Shown here: positions 53,450 through 62,875 of the stretch, piece by piece
How positions within the stretch are numbered: position 1 is the first letter of the stretch
Layout: each line of letters starts with the position of its first letter
NCBI GenBank assembly: GCA_900469955.1
Contig: UBYX01000002.1
Location: forward strand, 62,193 to 126,192
DNA length: 64,000 bases
Direction of reading: 5' to 3'
From: Hyphomicrobiales bacterium
GTDB taxonomy: Bacteria; Pseudomonadota; Alphaproteobacteria; Rhizobiales; Rhizobiaceae
The notes under the pieces: generated by a model
The model's input: the letters and a program-made list of their open reading frames with translations, nothing else
Told to the model about the DNA's origin: nothing
Databases searched by the model: none
Made by a program: the position numbers and the translations under genes

Positions 53450-53525
53450 TGGTGGGCCCGGAGGGACTCGAACCCCCAACCAAGCGGTTATGAGCCGCCG
53501 GCTCTAACCATTGAGCTACAGGCCC
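53450..53525 (-). tRNA. tRNA with anticodon CAU, probably tRNA-Ile2
   Basis: A 76-base cloverleaf on the minus strand has acceptor stem GGGCCTG/CGGGCCC, the D-arm from TAGCTCAATGGTTAGAGC, anticodon loop CTCATAA, the T-loop GGTTCGAGTCC and an encoded CCA. The anticodon stem and the D-loop GTTAGAGC resemble Ile2 tRNAs, where C34 becomes lysidine and AUA is read. An elongator Met tRNA is the alternative. Confidence 0.9.
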
Positions 53526-53743
53526 GCCGTCAGGCGCGGGCGAGGCGCAATGGCACGCCTGCCTCGAAGGTCCGTCTAGCGCAATTCCCCCAAAGCCACA
53601 AGCCGTTGCCGCAATAGCTTCACAATCCATCGTCACGTAATGCGTGGATGTGCGTCAAAGTAGAATCGTGCCACCGCGACGCCATATCCGCCCGCCAATG
53701 CGCCATCCCGGCTGCAGCCGCGCCAACAGATCAGGAGTTATTC

Positions 53744-54490
53744 ATGCGCTTCGCGCTTTCGCCGTCACGTCTTGTCCTGGCATCGTTCCTTGCAGGTGCT
53801 ACCCTGGCTTCCTCGACCGCACAGGTCGCCGCCCAGGATGTCCGGCCTCGCGAACCGGTCATCAATGTCTCCGGAGAAGGAGAGGCCTCCGTGGCGCCCG
53901 ATATGGCGATCCTGACGCTGTCGGTCGTCCGCAACGGCAAGACGGCCGAAGCTGCCCTCTCGGCCAACAGCGCCGCGATGAAGGAAGTCCTTGCCGCGTT
54001 GAAGGCCGAAGACATAGCCGATCGCGACATCCAGACGAGCAATTTCTCCATCTATCCTCAGTACCGCCATCCGGAGCCGAAGAACGGCGTCACCGCTCCG
54101 CCGGAAATCACCGGCTACGAGGTCGCCAATACGCTGACGCTCAAGGTTCGTGAGCTCGCCAAGCTTGGCGGGTTGATCGACAGATCGGTGAAGCTCGGCG
54201 TCAATCAAGGCGGCCAGATCAGCTTCACCAACGACGATCCGGAACAGGCATTGACGGACGCCCGCAAAAAGGCTGTCGCCGAGGCCATTGCGAAGGCCAA
54301 GACCCTGACGGAAGCCGCCAACGTCAAGCTCGGACGGATCATCGAAATCAGCGAAAACTCCGGAAGACCGATGCCGCAACCGATGATGCGCATGGCGATG
54401 GCGAAGGATATGGCCGCCGAAGCCGTACCGGTCGCGACCGGGGAGAATACCTACACCGTCACGGTCAACGTCACCTTTGCTCTCGACTGA
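53744..54490 (+). CDS. SIMPL-domain (DUF541) periplasmic protein
   Basis: This 248-residue exported protein has a Sec signal peptide (cleavage after QVAA near 29) followed by a SIMPL domain. VINVSGEGEASVAPDMAILTLSVV is the typical start, and DRDIQTSNFSIYPQY and ALTDARKKAVAEAIAKAKTLTEAANVKLG are the middle. Homologues such as BP26 are periplasmic oligomers, and some are linked to oxidative stress. ATG 53744 has AGGAGT upstream. A hairpin follows the stop. Confidence 0.9.
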   Translation: MRFALSPSRLVLASFLAGATLASSTAQVAAQDVRPREPVINVSGEGEASVAPDMAILTLSVVRNGKTAEAALSANSAAMKEVLAALKAEDIADRDIQTSNFSIYPQYRHPEPKNGVTAPPEITGYEVANTLTLKVRELAKLGGLIDRSVKLGVNQGGQISFTNDDPEQALTDARKKAVAEAIAKAKTLTEAANVKLGRIIEISENSGRPMPQPMMRMAMAKDMAAEAVPVATGENTYTVTVNVTFALD

Positions 54491-54505
54491 CGGAAAAACG
54501 CAAAA

Positions 54506-54533
54506 CCCTCGCCAGATCGGAACCTGGCGAGGG
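54506..54533. terminator. Bidirectional hairpin between convergent genes
   Basis: A perfect 10-bp stem CCCTCGCCAG/CTGGCGAGGG with an 8-base loop. On the minus strand it is followed by TTTTG. It serves the SIMPL gene and the small gene on the other strand. Confidence 0.7.
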
Positions 54534-54581
54534 CGTCCCTCCGTCAACGGGCGATGGAGACGGAAGAATTAACGGCAGTCG

Positions 54582-54938
54582 TTAGCGGCGAATGACGGGG
54601 CAGCCGCGAACATTGGCGAAGACGACGCGATCGCGGCCGCCGCGATCAAAGCCGACGACGGTGACGGTGCGACGCGATACGTCGACCACGCGGGTGCGGC
54701 GCAGGCCCATCCGGTCAGCCTTCGCTTCGGCCAGCCAAGGCGCGCAACCCCGCGGACGGCGATCCGGGCGCCAACGGCGATCATCACGCCAGCCCCGATC
54801 ATCGCGCCAGCCGCGGTCCTGGTGCTGCACATAGATACCAAATTCAGGTCCGCCTGCGGCCGCCATCGGCGCGGTGACGGAAATGCCGGTGAACGCGACG
54901 AGAGCGGCAATACCGGCTTTGACGAGCATGCTGGTCAT
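54582..54938 (-). CDS. Small exported Arg/Trp-rich protein, function unknown
   Basis: This 118-residue protein has a signal peptide (MTSMLVKAGIAALVAFTGI core, cleavage after PMAAA near 28). The mature part begins GGPEFGIYVQHQ and contains a short repeat of W-R-D-D-R units (about 43-60), then a compact domain with two Cys (RGCAPW and RGCPVIR). The strong positive charge suggests contact with anionic polymers or nucleic acid. ATG 54938 has GGAGAAAC upstream. No function is recognised. Confidence 0.7.
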   Translation of the reverse strand: MTSMLVKAGIAALVAFTGISVTAPMAAAGGPEFGIYVQHQDRGWRDDRGWRDDRRWRPDRRPRGCAPWLAEAKADRMGLRRTRVVDVSRRTVTVVGFDRGGRDRVVFANVRGCPVIRR

Positions 54939-55070
54939 GGGTGTTTCTCCGAAAATTCGGGCTATGCCCGAGGTTCTTGTCTCTCGCCTTTTCGAAGCGA
55001 TTGGAGCAACACTATTCCGGCGCGCCTGAACCCTCCCCGAATCCGTCATTAAGCTGCCGTTCATATCCGC

Positions 55071-55493
55071 TTACGCGGAGAGATGCAGGATCACCTGACG
55101 GACATGCGGCTGGTCGCGATGTTCGAAAAGATAGATGCCCTGCCAGGTACCGAGCGCCAGACGCCGGTCTCTTACGGGAATACCGAGCGAAACGGCGGTA
55201 AGTGCCGATTTGATATGCGCCGGCATATCGTCCGGGCCTTCGGTCGTGTGCGTCACCCAGCGCATTTCCGGGTGGTTGGTCGGCGGCACGAGGCGGGAGA
55301 AAAACGTCTTCAGATCGCGTCGCACATCCGGATCGGCATTTTCCTGGATGATCAGGGAGCAGGATGTATGCCGCACGAAGACCGTCAGCAGCCCTTCGTC
55401 CTGGGAGAGGCCGCGCACGAAATCCTGCGCGGCCTCTGTGAATTCGTAGAGACCCTGGCCGCGGGTGGAGACGGAAATCACGGTCTGTGGCAT
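55071..55493 (-). CDS. YjbQ/UPF0047-family protein
   Basis: This 140-residue cytoplasmic protein has all the YjbQ patterns: FVRHTSCSLIIQENADPDVRRDL, TEGPDDMPAHIKSALT and LGTWQGIYLFEHRD, with conserved His residues that form a metal-binding trimer site. Members have weak thiamine-phosphate synthase activity, but their main role is uncertain. The gene lies 28 bases after the DUF1428 gene on the same strand. Confidence 0.93.
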   Translation of the reverse strand: MPQTVISVSTRGQGLYEFTEAAQDFVRGLSQDEGLLTVFVRHTSCSLIIQENADPDVRRDLKTFFSRLVPPTNHPEMRWVTHTTEGPDDMPAHIKSALTAVSLGIPVRDRRLALGTWQGIYLFEHRDQPHVRQVILHLSA

Positions 55494-55521
55494 ATATGTC
55501 CTTTCGAAGGTCGTTGGCGGC

Positions 55522-55875
55522 TTAAAGCGTTACGAAGCTCTCGAAGCCGCCGTAGATCATCCGCTTGCCGTCGAAGACCTCTTTCCATTCGTCTCCGGAA
55601 AACCGCGGATCCGCTATGACCTTGCGGTTGATCTCGTCACGCTGCGCGCGGCTCTCGTAGGTAATCCAGGCAAAGATGACGGTCTCGTCCTCATTCGCCT
55701 GCACGGCCCGCGGAAACGATGTGAACTCTCCATACGGCACATCGTCCCCGATGCATTCCACATAGGTCAGCGCGCCGTGCTCCTTCCAGACATCGCCGGC
55801 GAAGCGCGCCATCGCCTTGTAACGCTCCAGATTGGCCGTGGGCACAGCGAGAATAAATCCGTCGACATAGGGCAT
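55522..55875 (-). CDS. DUF1428-family protein (ferredoxin-like fold)
   Basis: This 117-residue protein, starting MPYVDGFILAVP, fits the DUF1428 family: KEHGALTYVECIGDDVPYG, AWITYESRAQRDEINRKV and FDGKRMIYGGFESFV are diagnostic. The fold is a dimeric alpha-beta barrel like YciI and similar stress proteins. ATG 55875 is preferred to 55881 because GGAGGA lies at the right distance. Function is unknown. Confidence 0.92.
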   Translation of the reverse strand: MPYVDGFILAVPTANLERYKAMARFAGDVWKEHGALTYVECIGDDVPYGEFTSFPRAVQANEDETVIFAWITYESRAQRDEINRKVIADPRFSGDEWKEVFDGKRMIYGGFESFVTL

Positions 55876-55957
55876 AGTCATTCCTCCTCCATTGTTGAAC
55901 AGCCCAAGGACGATCCGATGACGGCGTAGCCGACAGCGGCTTGCTATTCTTCACACG

Positions 55958-56356
55958 TCAAAACTGGCCTACTTCAGGTGAAGGACGTTCTTCTATCGCG
56001 TCGACCCTGCTCGGATAGAAGGCGACATAATCTTTGATGCTGCCGACGGCCTCATAGGGGTCCTCGTAGGACCAGACCGCATTCTGCGCACGTTCGCCGC
56101 CGGAGGGAATACTGAAATAGGACGCTTCGCCCTTGTAGGGGCAATAACTCTCGTGATCGCTCCGCTCAAGAAGCGTCATGTCGATGTCCCTGCGCGGAAT
56201 GTAGTGCACCGGCGGATAGGAGGCTTCCCGCAGCGTCAGGGAAATGACGCTGTCGGCGATGGTTTTTCCGCCGAGCGTCACCACCACGCGGGAAGGATTG
56301 TGCTTGACGGTAATCGGATGATCGGGACCTGGAATTTTCTGCGTCCTGACACTCAT
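55958..56356 (-). CDS. DUF427-domain protein
   Basis: This 132-residue protein has the DUF427 pattern: VVVTLGGKTIADS, YIPRRDIDMTLLERSDHESYCPYKGEASYFS and WSYEDPYEAVGSIKDYVAFYPSRV. The family is widespread in bacteria, forms small beta-tent structures and has no settled function. It is on the same strand as DUF1428 and YjbQ, separated from the former by 82 bases. Confidence 0.93.
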   Translation of the reverse strand: MSVRTQKIPGPDHPITVKHNPSRVVVTLGGKTIADSVISLTLREASYPPVHYIPRRDIDMTLLERSDHESYCPYKGEASYFSIPSGGERAQNAVWSYEDPYEAVGSIKDYVAFYPSRVDAIEERPSPEVGQF

Positions 56357-56465
56357 GGCTTGCCCTTTCGCTTACGAAGCATGGGATACAACTTAGAGCG
56401 TCGATCGCGGTCACCAAGCGGGGCTGCCGGAATACATTGCCCCACTCACGCGAACAATCGCTGGC

Positions 56466-57506
56466 TTAAAAGCTGGTGATTACGCTGATCCCGGGCGTCT
56501 CCGACTTGTCCATGGTCATGAGGGCCGGAACTGCCTCTTCCAGGCTGATTCTCTTGGAAATCAGCTGCTGCGGCTTCATTCTGCCGGCCGTCAGCATCGC
56601 GAGCATGGCATCATACCGCCAGGCCTGCATGCCGTGGCTGCCGTAGATCTCGAGTTCATGCCCGATCACCTGCGCCATCGGGATGCTCGGCGTCGCGTGG
56701 TCCGCGAGCATCAACCCGACCTGCACATGCCGGCCGCGGCGGCGCAGGTTCTTGATGGAGTTGAAACAGGTGACGGGATGGCCCAGCGCATCGATCGAGA
56801 CATGCGCGCCACCCTTTGTGATCTCGCGCACCGCTTCCACGACGTCTGGAACAGTGCTGGCATTGATGGTTGCGATCGCACCGCACTGTCGGGCGAGCGC
56901 CAGCTTCTCCTCCGATAGATCGATGCCGATGGCGTTCGCACCGAGCGCGGTGGCGATCATGATCGCCGAGAGCCCGACACCGCCGCAGCCATGCACCGCC
57001 ACCCAGTCGCCCGGGCCGGTGCGGGCCTGGTCGGCGACGGCCCGGAAGGAGGTCGCAAACCGGCAGCCGAGGCTCGCCGCCGTCGCATCGTCGATCTCGT
57101 CGGGCAGATGCACGAGGTTCGTGTCGGCATAGTCTATCGCCACATATTCGGCGAAAGAGCCCCAATGGGTAAAGCCCGGCTGGAACTGGTTCGGGCAGAC
57201 CTGCTGATTGCCGGAATGGCATTCCGAGCAATGTCCGCAGCCGGAAACGAAGGGAACCGTTACCCGGTCGCCGATCTTGAAACGCATCACGCCCTTGCCA
57301 CTCGCCACGACCTTTCCGGCGAGTTCGTGGCCCGGCACGTGCGGCAGATTTATATCCGGGTCGTGGCCCATCCAGCCGTGCCAGTCGCTGCGGCAAAGCC
57401 CGGTCGCACCGACCTTGATCACCACGCCTCCGAATTTCGGTTCGGGATCCGGCAGGTTTCGAATTTCCGGCGCCTTTTCAAAGGCCTCGTAAAACATGGC
57501 TTTCAT
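56466..57506 (-). CDS. Zinc-dependent alcohol dehydrogenase (MDR family)
   Basis: This 346-residue medium-chain dehydrogenase has the catalytic zinc residues in [11 protein letters not shown] and PGHELAG, the structural-zinc cysteines in [15 protein letters not shown], and the NAD-binding motif [12 protein letters not shown] 57506 starts the conserved segment [13 protein letters not shown], and AGGAGCC lies upstream. The substrate is not evident; alcohols or polyols are likely. Confidence 0.93.
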   Translation of the reverse strand: MKAMFYEAFEKAPEIRNLPDPEPKFGGVVIKVGATGLCRSDWHGWMGHDPDINLPHVPGHELAGKVVASGKGVMRFKIGDRVTVPFVSGCGHCSECHSGNQQVCPNQFQPGFTHWGSFAEYVAIDYADTNLVHLPDEIDDATAASLGCRFATSFRAVADQARTGPGDWVAVHGCGGVGLSAIMIATALGANAIGIDLSEEKLALARQCGAIATINASTVPDVVEAVREITKGGAHVSIDALGHPVTCFNSIKNLRRRGRHVQVGLMLADHATPSIPMAQVIGHELEIYGSHGMQAWRYDAMLAMLTAGRMKPQQLISKRISLEEAVPALMTMDKSETPGISVITSF

Positions 57507-57623
57507 GACGGGCTCCTTTTTACCGAAGGATAAATGGATAGCTCTGCTGGTCAATAACCAGCGACCGGATCGTATCCCCCATTCGTTAGTTACTTATCGT
57601 TCCCGGGTAACAGGAGGCTAGGC

Positions 57624-58700
57624 ATGGTTTTGCATCATCAACATTCAACGCACGGCAGCGCTCTCTCTCACAAATCGCGGCTCGGCTTTCCCGTCAAGGT
57701 GATGGCGCGTGACGACCTGAAGAGCAATGACGGCCGCCGGGCCTCCAACAGCCCGCACCTGAAGGTTTCGCTGGAACATGTAGACCGGATTCTGGATCAC
57801 CTCGACCGCCACGACATCCGGATGTACCGACTTTCTTCCGATATCGCGCCCTATGCCACCCATCCCGAGATGCCGCAGTTCCATGGCATGGTCAGCGAAA
57901 GCACAAGCGAGCTTCGCGCGATCGGCGAGAAGGCCAAGCGGCTGAATATCCGCCTCTCATTCCATCCATCTCAGTTCGTGGTGCTTAACAGTCCCGATCC
58001 GGAGCTCGTCCGCAAAAGCATCTGGGATCTGTCAAGCCAGGCCGAAATGTTGGACAGGATGGAGCTCGGCCCGGAAGCGGTACTGGTGATCCATGTAGGC
58101 GGCACCTACGGGAATATTGCCGAAAGCCGCGCACGCTGGGTGGAAACTTGGAAAATACTGCCGGACCACGTCCGCCGAAGGCTCGTCCTGGAACACGACG
58201 ATCTGCGGTTCTCCGCGACCGACGTTCTGTGGATCCATGAGCACACGGGCGTCCGGCTGATTTTCGACTACCAGCATTTCTGGTGCCTGAATCCGGAAGG
58301 GACGGATCTGAGAGCGACGCTGGCCTCGATCCTTGCGACTTGGCCCGACGGACAGCAGCCGAAGATCCATTTCTCCTCGCCCCGCACCGAACTGCGGGAG
58401 CAGATTCGAGTGGATCCAAAGACGCGCAAGAAGACAACGAAATACGTCGCTCCGGTCTTTACAGGCCATGCCGATTTCTGCAATCCGTTCGAGTTCGCGA
58501 CCTTTATGCGAACAGCCGAAGGACTGACTTTCGACGTCATGCTGGAAGCCAAAGCCAAAGACCTGGCGCTCCTGAGACTGCGGCCGGACCTGCTCCGCTA
58601 TGCGCCCGACGTCGCCGCCCGCTTCGGCATCAAGACCGACGACGGCGACGCGCTGGAAAGCGAAGCGGGTGCCGTCCTCATCGCTGATGCCCCCGGATGA
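57624..58700 (+). CDS. uvsE: UV DNA damage endonuclease (UvsE/UvdE)
   Basis: This 358-residue TIM-barrel endonuclease cuts 5' of UV photoproducts in an alternative excision repair path. Visible motifs include [63 protein letters not shown] and [14 protein letters not shown], which supply the metal-binding His, Glu and Asp residues. Length is normal for the bacterial form with an N-terminal extension. Its 3' end overlaps recQ by 23 bases in the opposite direction. Confidence 0.93.
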   Translation: MVLHHQHSTHGSALSHKSRLGFPVKVMARDDLKSNDGRRASNSPHLKVSLEHVDRILDHLDRHDIRMYRLSSDIAPYATHPEMPQFHGMVSESTSELRAIGEKAKRLNIRLSFHPSQFVVLNSPDPELVRKSIWDLSSQAEMLDRMELGPEAVLVIHVGGTYGNIAESRARWVETWKILPDHVRRRLVLEHDDLRFSATDVLWIHEHTGVRLIFDYQHFWCLNPEGTDLRATLASILATWPDGQQPKIHFSSPRTELREQIRVDPKTRKKTTKYVAPVFTGHADFCNPFEFATFMRTAEGLTFDVMLEAKAKDLALLRLRPDLLRYAPDVAARFGIKTDDGDALESEAGAVLIADAPG

Positions 58701-60537
58701 CCTCGAGGAAAGCAGCGCCATAACGCTCCAGCTTCGACTGTCCGACGCCGGAAATACCGAGGAGCGCGTCGCTGCTCGTCGGCCGCTCGGTCGCAAACGC
58801 GACCAGCGTGGAGTCGGGAAAGACGACATAGGGCGGCACCGAAAGCTCCTTGGCGATCGCCAGCCGGGCGAGGCGAAGCGCTTCGAAGAGTTCAGCATCG
58901 GCCCCTTCCAGCGCGGACCGGGCGCTCGCCGAACCGGGCGACGCGCCTCTCGACGCCTTGCCCGTCGCCGGCCGATCCCTGCGGAAACGAACTTCGCGTT
59001 CGCGCTTGAACACGGCGCGGGACTCCGGCTCCAGCTTCAGTGCACCGAAGGCGTCGTGATCGACGCTGACGAGGCCCGCGGCCAGCAACTGACGATAGAC
59101 CGACTGCCAGGTTTTCGACGGAATGTCCTTGCCGGCACCGAAAACCGGCATGTCGACATGGCCGAAACGGGTGGTCTTCTCGTTCCTGGTTCCAAGCAGC
59201 ACGTCGATCAGATGGCCGGTGCCGAAGCGTTCGCCGGTCCGGTAGACCGCCGCCAGCGCCTTGATGGCGGCCTCCGTCCCGTCCCAGGTTTCGACCGGCT
59301 TCAGGCAGGTGTCGCAATTGCCGCATCGGCCGGCATGCGCCTCGCCGAAATGCGCAAGGATCGCCTGCCTGCGGCAACCGGGAGTTTCGCAGATGCCGAG
59401 CAACGCATTGAGTTTGGCGCGCTCTACCCGCTTGACGTCGTCGCCCGACGCGCTCTCATCGCTCATCCTGCCGCGCTGAATGACATCAGCCATGCCATAT
59501 GCCATCCAGACATCGGATGGCAGACCATCGCGGCCGGCACGACCGGTTTCCTGGTAATAGGCCTCGACGGAACCGGGCAGATCGAGATGCGCGACATACC
59601 GCACATTCGGCTTGTCTATACCCATGCCGAAGGCGACGGTTGCCACCAGGCAGAGGTCTTCCTCCTTCAAAAACGCATCCTGATTGGCATCGCGGACGCT
59701 GCGGTCCATGCCGGCATGATAGGCGAGCGCGCGGACGCCCTGCCCGTTCAGCCATTCGGCCGTGTCCTCGACCTTGGCGCGCGACAGGCAATAGACGATG
59801 CCGCTCGAGCCCTTGTGGCGCGACAGGAAGCGCAGGAGCTGCTGGCGCGGCTGGTCGCGCTCGACGATTTCGTAGGAAATGTTTGGTCGGTCGAACGAGG
59901 TCGTGAAAACTTCCGCCGAGCGCAGGGCAAGCCTGTCGATAATGTCTTCGCGGGTATGCGGATCGGCGGTCGCCGTCAGCGCGATGCGCGGCACGCCCGG
60001 ATACTGCTCGGCAAGATGGCCGAGTTCGCGATATTCCGGCCGAAAATCATGCCCCCACTGGGAAACGCAATGCGCCTCGTCAATCGCAAAGAGCGCGATC
60101 TTCGCGTTGCCGATCAGTTCCTTGAAGCCCGGAGTGACGACGCGTTCGGGGGTGACGTAGAGAAGATCGAGATCACCGCCCACGATTGCCCGGCGGACAT
60201 CGAGGAATTCCTCGCGCGTCAGCGACGAATTGAGCGCTGCCGCACGCACACCGAGCTGCTTCAAAGCTTCCACCTGGTCGCGCATCAGCGCGATCAGCGG
60301 CGAGATGACGATGCCGACGCCGTCGCGGCAGAGCGCCGGGATCTGGAAGCACAGCGACTTGCCCGCCCCCGTCGGAAACAGCACGACCGCATCGCCACCC
60401 GACACGACCTGATCGACCACGGCCGCCTGCTTTCCCCTGAAAGCAGAATAGCCATAGATCTGCTTGAGAACGGCAAGCGGATTTTTCGCACCTTCGTCGT
60501 CAAACAGGGGATCAGTGCTGTTCTGGGTTCGGGCCAT
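58678..60537 (-). CDS. recQ: ATP-dependent DNA helicase RecQ
   Basis: This 619-residue 3'-5' helicase of recombination and replication repair has Walker A TGAGKS in [14 protein letters not shown] and a DEAH box in [19 protein letters not shown]. The zinc-binding cysteines are in [12 protein letters not shown] and CGNCDTC, followed by a winged helix. A single C-terminal HRDC domain ([22 protein letters not shown]) ends the chain. Its end overlaps the converging uvsE gene. Confidence 0.96.
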   Translation of the reverse strand: MARTQNSTDPLFDDEGAKNPLAVLKQIYGYSAFRGKQAAVVDQVVSGGDAVVLFPTGAGKSLCFQIPALCRDGVGIVISPLIALMRDQVEALKQLGVRAAALNSSLTREEFLDVRRAIVGGDLDLLYVTPERVVTPGFKELIGNAKIALFAIDEAHCVSQWGHDFRPEYRELGHLAEQYPGVPRIALTATADPHTREDIIDRLALRSAEVFTTSFDRPNISYEIVERDQPRQQLLRFLSRHKGSSGIVYCLSRAKVEDTAEWLNGQGVRALAYHAGMDRSVRDANQDAFLKEEDLCLVATVAFGMGIDKPNVRYVAHLDLPGSVEAYYQETGRAGRDGLPSDVWMAYGMADVIQRGRMSDESASGDDVKRVERAKLNALLGICETPGCRRQAILAHFGEAHAGRCGNCDTCLKPVETWDGTEAAIKALAAVYRTGERFGTGHLIDVLLGTRNEKTTRFGHVDMPVFGAGKDIPSKTWQSVYRQLLAAGLVSVDHDAFGALKLEPESRAVFKREREVRFRRDRPATGKASRGASPGSASARSALEGADAELFEALRLARLAIAKELSVPPYVVFPDSTLVAFATERPTSSDALLGISGVGQSKLERYGAAFLEVIRGHQR

Positions 60538-60629
60538 GGAATCGCTTTCGTGGGAAGAACAGCACTATGGCACAGGTAGAGCGGTGGCGGCGAGTGTTGC
60601 AGGTAAGGCTAGAAATGAACGCCGTACTC

Positions 60630-61742
60630 TCAGTTCGGAAAGCCGCGCTTGCGCCACTCGCTGCGCGGTACGGGCGCTCCAACCTTGAAGGCAAAGGAGA
60701 GAACCTTCATGGCGTCTTCATCGACCTCGCAACGGAAGCTGAGGTCATACCACTGCGCGTTGGCGCGGAAGGCAACGCGTTTGACGTCCAGTATGTTTCC
60801 TTGCGGCAACCGAAAGACCGGCAGGATATCCGGTCGGAATGAGGGTGACGCGTGACGTAACTGCGCCTGCATTTCCGTGGCGCAAAGCTCTCCGGCACGC
60901 ACACCGCGCGGCACATTACCCATCGCAGTAGTAACGATGGGATCGTCCGTCTCGCTTTGCGAGAACAACGTCTTTGCCTCCGTCAGCTCCGAAGGTTTTT
61001 CAGGCGGCGGAGTCTTGGAAGGCTCGGTCGTTGGCGCAACCGGCTGTGTGGCAACGATCTCCATTTTCGTATCGGCCGGCGCTGCCTGCGAGATCGGGCC
61101 ATCTTGGTCGGGCTTGGTAGCGGTTACGTCCACCTCCGGCAGCTGGATGTCGTCTGGCACGGGATTGGCAGGCGGCGCTTCGGCGGGCTCCTGCTGTGCC
61201 GTCGCAGGCTTTGACACTTCGGCAGCTTCGGTCCCAGGCTTTTCCGGCTCTGTCTCGGGAGGCGACATCGCCGCCCCTTCCTCCGGCGAATTGCCCTCCC
61301 CCGCCTTTCTTGGCCCGGCATCCTTTTCACCGAACTCAAAGACCGGGCGAAGGACCGGAATTGGCTGCCCCCTCGCCTGTTCGTTCGCAGGCGGCTGTTC
61401 TTCGGGCTTCTGCTCTGGCTCTGGCTCCGGCGGAGGCGGCTCCTCTTTTTTTGCCTCTTCCTGCTTTGGCGATTCGGGCGTTGGCGGAGGTGGCGGCACT
61501 TCCTCCTTCTTTACGTCCTCAGGCTGCGGTTCCTCCGCTGCTTTCGGCTGTTCCTCCGCCTTCTTTTCCGGCTCTTCGGGCGGCGGGACGATTTCCACGT
61601 TCACGCTCTCCTCCTTCTGCGGCTCGGAAAAATCCAGCGGCAGATGGAAAAAGAGGACGAATGCGAAAACGACATGCAGGAGGACCGAGGCTGGAATGCC
61701 CCAGCCCATGCCGCTGCGCCGCTTCTCAAGTTCATCCGTCAT
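60630..61742 (-). CDS. DUF930-domain protein with TonB-like proline-rich spacer
   Basis: This 370-residue protein has an N-terminal cytoplasmic stub, one TM helix (about 14-31, GIPASVLLHVVFAFVLFF) and a long Pro/Glu/Lys-rich stretch (about 45-240). The C-terminal DUF930 domain (LCATEMQAQLRHASPSFRPD to FAFKVGAPVPRSEW) follows. The architecture imitates TonB, spanning the periplasm toward the outer membrane, but the last domain is not a TonB domain. The molecular role is unknown. ATG 61742 was chosen because the family N-terminus begins there. Confidence 0.85.
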   Translation of the reverse strand: MTDELEKRRSGMGWGIPASVLLHVVFAFVLFFHLPLDFSEPQKEESVNVEIVPPPEEPEKKAEEQPKAAEEPQPEDVKKEEVPPPPPTPESPKQEEAKKEEPPPPEPEPEQKPEEQPPANEQARGQPIPVLRPVFEFGEKDAGPRKAGEGNSPEEGAAMSPPETEPEKPGTEAAEVSKPATAQQEPAEAPPANPVPDDIQLPEVDVTATKPDQDGPISQAAPADTKMEIVATQPVAPTTEPSKTPPPEKPSELTEAKTLFSQSETDDPIVTTAMGNVPRGVRAGELCATEMQAQLRHASPSFRPDILPVFRLPQGNILDVKRVAFRANAQWYDLSFRCEVDEDAMKVLSFAFKVGAPVPRSEWRKRGFPN

Positions 61743-61908
61743 GGCAGTCGATGTAAGATGGAAAACCGCCAGGATCGAGTCCTGGCTGATCAAAACAGAA
61801 CAAATTCCAGCTCTTCCCCACCTTCACCGCCCCTCCTCTTTCGGCCTGCAGCCTTCACAGGAAAATTCCACCGTTGCAAAGAAACCGACCATACGGTATC
61901 TTTATCTT

Positions 61909-62466
61909 ATGTCAGAAGCTCATCGACGTGAGAAACAACCAGAACAGGTGCGGCGCGCTCTCCTTGAACAGGCTGCGCGATGCGCCGTGGATCAAGGGCT
62001 CGGCGGCCTGACACTGCGGGCGGTCGCAGATGCGGCGTCCGTGACGAAAGGCGGATTGCTGCACCACTTTCCAAGCAAGCAGGCGCTGATCGAAGCCGTC
62101 TTCCAGGATCTGCTCCAAAAACTCGATGAACAGATAGACCGATCGATGAATGAGGACGACAGGGAGAGAGGCAGTTTTACCCGTGCTTATATCGATGCTT
62201 TTTTCGAGGTGACCTCCGAGGGCACGGAAAGCCCCTGGGCAGCCCTCTCGATCTCCTGCATGACCGATCCGCATCTGCGCACGCTTTGGTCGGATTGGAT
62301 GCAAAAACGGATCGAGCGGCACGCCGAGACGGACGATCACCCGGATCTGAAGATCGCTCGTTATGCCGCCGACGGCATCTGGCTCGCAAACCTTACCGAG
62401 ACCAATGGTCTACCGCCGAAGGAACTTGCGGCGCTGCGCACGCAATTGAAGAACCTTACGAAATAA
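61909..62466 (+). CDS. TetR-family regulator of the adjacent SMR pump
   Basis: This 185-residue repressor has a helix-turn-helix at about 15-60 (ALLEQAARCAVDQGLGGLTLRAVADAASVTKGGLLHHFPSKQALIEAVF) and a TetR C-terminal domain. The SMR gene follows 11 bases after its stop, so the two probably form an operon controlled by this protein. An ACCG-N6-CGGT inverted repeat at 61884-61897 may be its operator. The frame is open far upstream, but that part is the antisense of the DUF930 gene. Confidence 0.9.
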   Translation: MSEAHRREKQPEQVRRALLEQAARCAVDQGLGGLTLRAVADAASVTKGGLLHHFPSKQALIEAVFQDLLQKLDEQIDRSMNEDDRERGSFTRAYIDAFFEVTSEGTESPWAALSISCMTDPHLRTLWSDWMQKRIERHAETDDHPDLKIARYAADGIWLANLTETNGLPPKELAALRTQLKNLTK

Positions 62467-62477
62467 GAGTGAGTACC

Positions 62478-62822
62478 ATGAGCCCCGCAATCCTCACCTA
62501 TGGCTCCCTTGCTGCCGCGATCGTGCTGGAAGTCATCGGCACGACCTTCCTGCAGCAGAGCCAGCAGTTCACGCGCGCTCTGCCGACCATCCTGATGGGG
62601 ATTTGCTATCTGGCCGCCTTTTATCTTTTGTCGATCGCGCTCCGCACGCTGCCGGTCGGCATTGCCTATGCGATCTGGAGCGGCCTCGGCATCGTTCTGA
62701 TCTCGGTCGTCGGCCTGATCCTGTTTCGCCAGACGCTCGACACCGCCGCCATCATCGGCCTCGGCCTGATCATTGCCGGTGTCGTGGTGGTCAACGTGTT
62801 TTCGAACTCAATCTCGCATTAA
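62478..62822 (+). CDS. Small multidrug resistance (SMR) efflux protein
   Basis: This 114-residue protein with four TM helices acts as an antiparallel dimer that exchanges cationic compounds for protons. The essential Glu lies in ILEVIGTTFLQQS near residue 18, and the family signature IAYAIWSGLGIVLISVVG is intact. EmrE/QacE-type and guanidinium-type pumps are both possible. It ends at a bidirectional terminator shared with rpoD. Confidence 0.93.
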   Translation: MSPAILTYGSLAAAIVLEVIGTTFLQQSQQFTRALPTILMGICYLAAFYLLSIALRTLPVGIAYAIWSGLGIVLISVVGLILFRQTLDTAAIIGLGLIIAGVVVVNVFSNSISH

Positions 62823-62853
62823 AAAACCGGCCTGCTTTCACAGGCCGGTTTTT
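62821..62853. terminator. Bidirectional terminator between SMR gene and rpoD
   Basis: The stem AAAACCGGCCTG/CAGGCCGGTTTT has a 6-base loop, with T-runs on both strands. It separates two convergent transcription units. Confidence 0.9.
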
Positions 62854-62875
62854 GATGAGACGTCGCTAGGACTGC

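Noticed and set aside
58600..60579. 659-codon plus-strand frame opposite recQ
   Set aside because: It is the antisense of a complete recQ and overlaps the end of uvsE. No domain is recognised.
60877..61908. 344-codon N-terminal extension of the TetR gene, rich in Ser, Gly and Ala
   Set aside because: It is the antisense of the DUF930 proline-rich region. A normal TetR starts at 61909.
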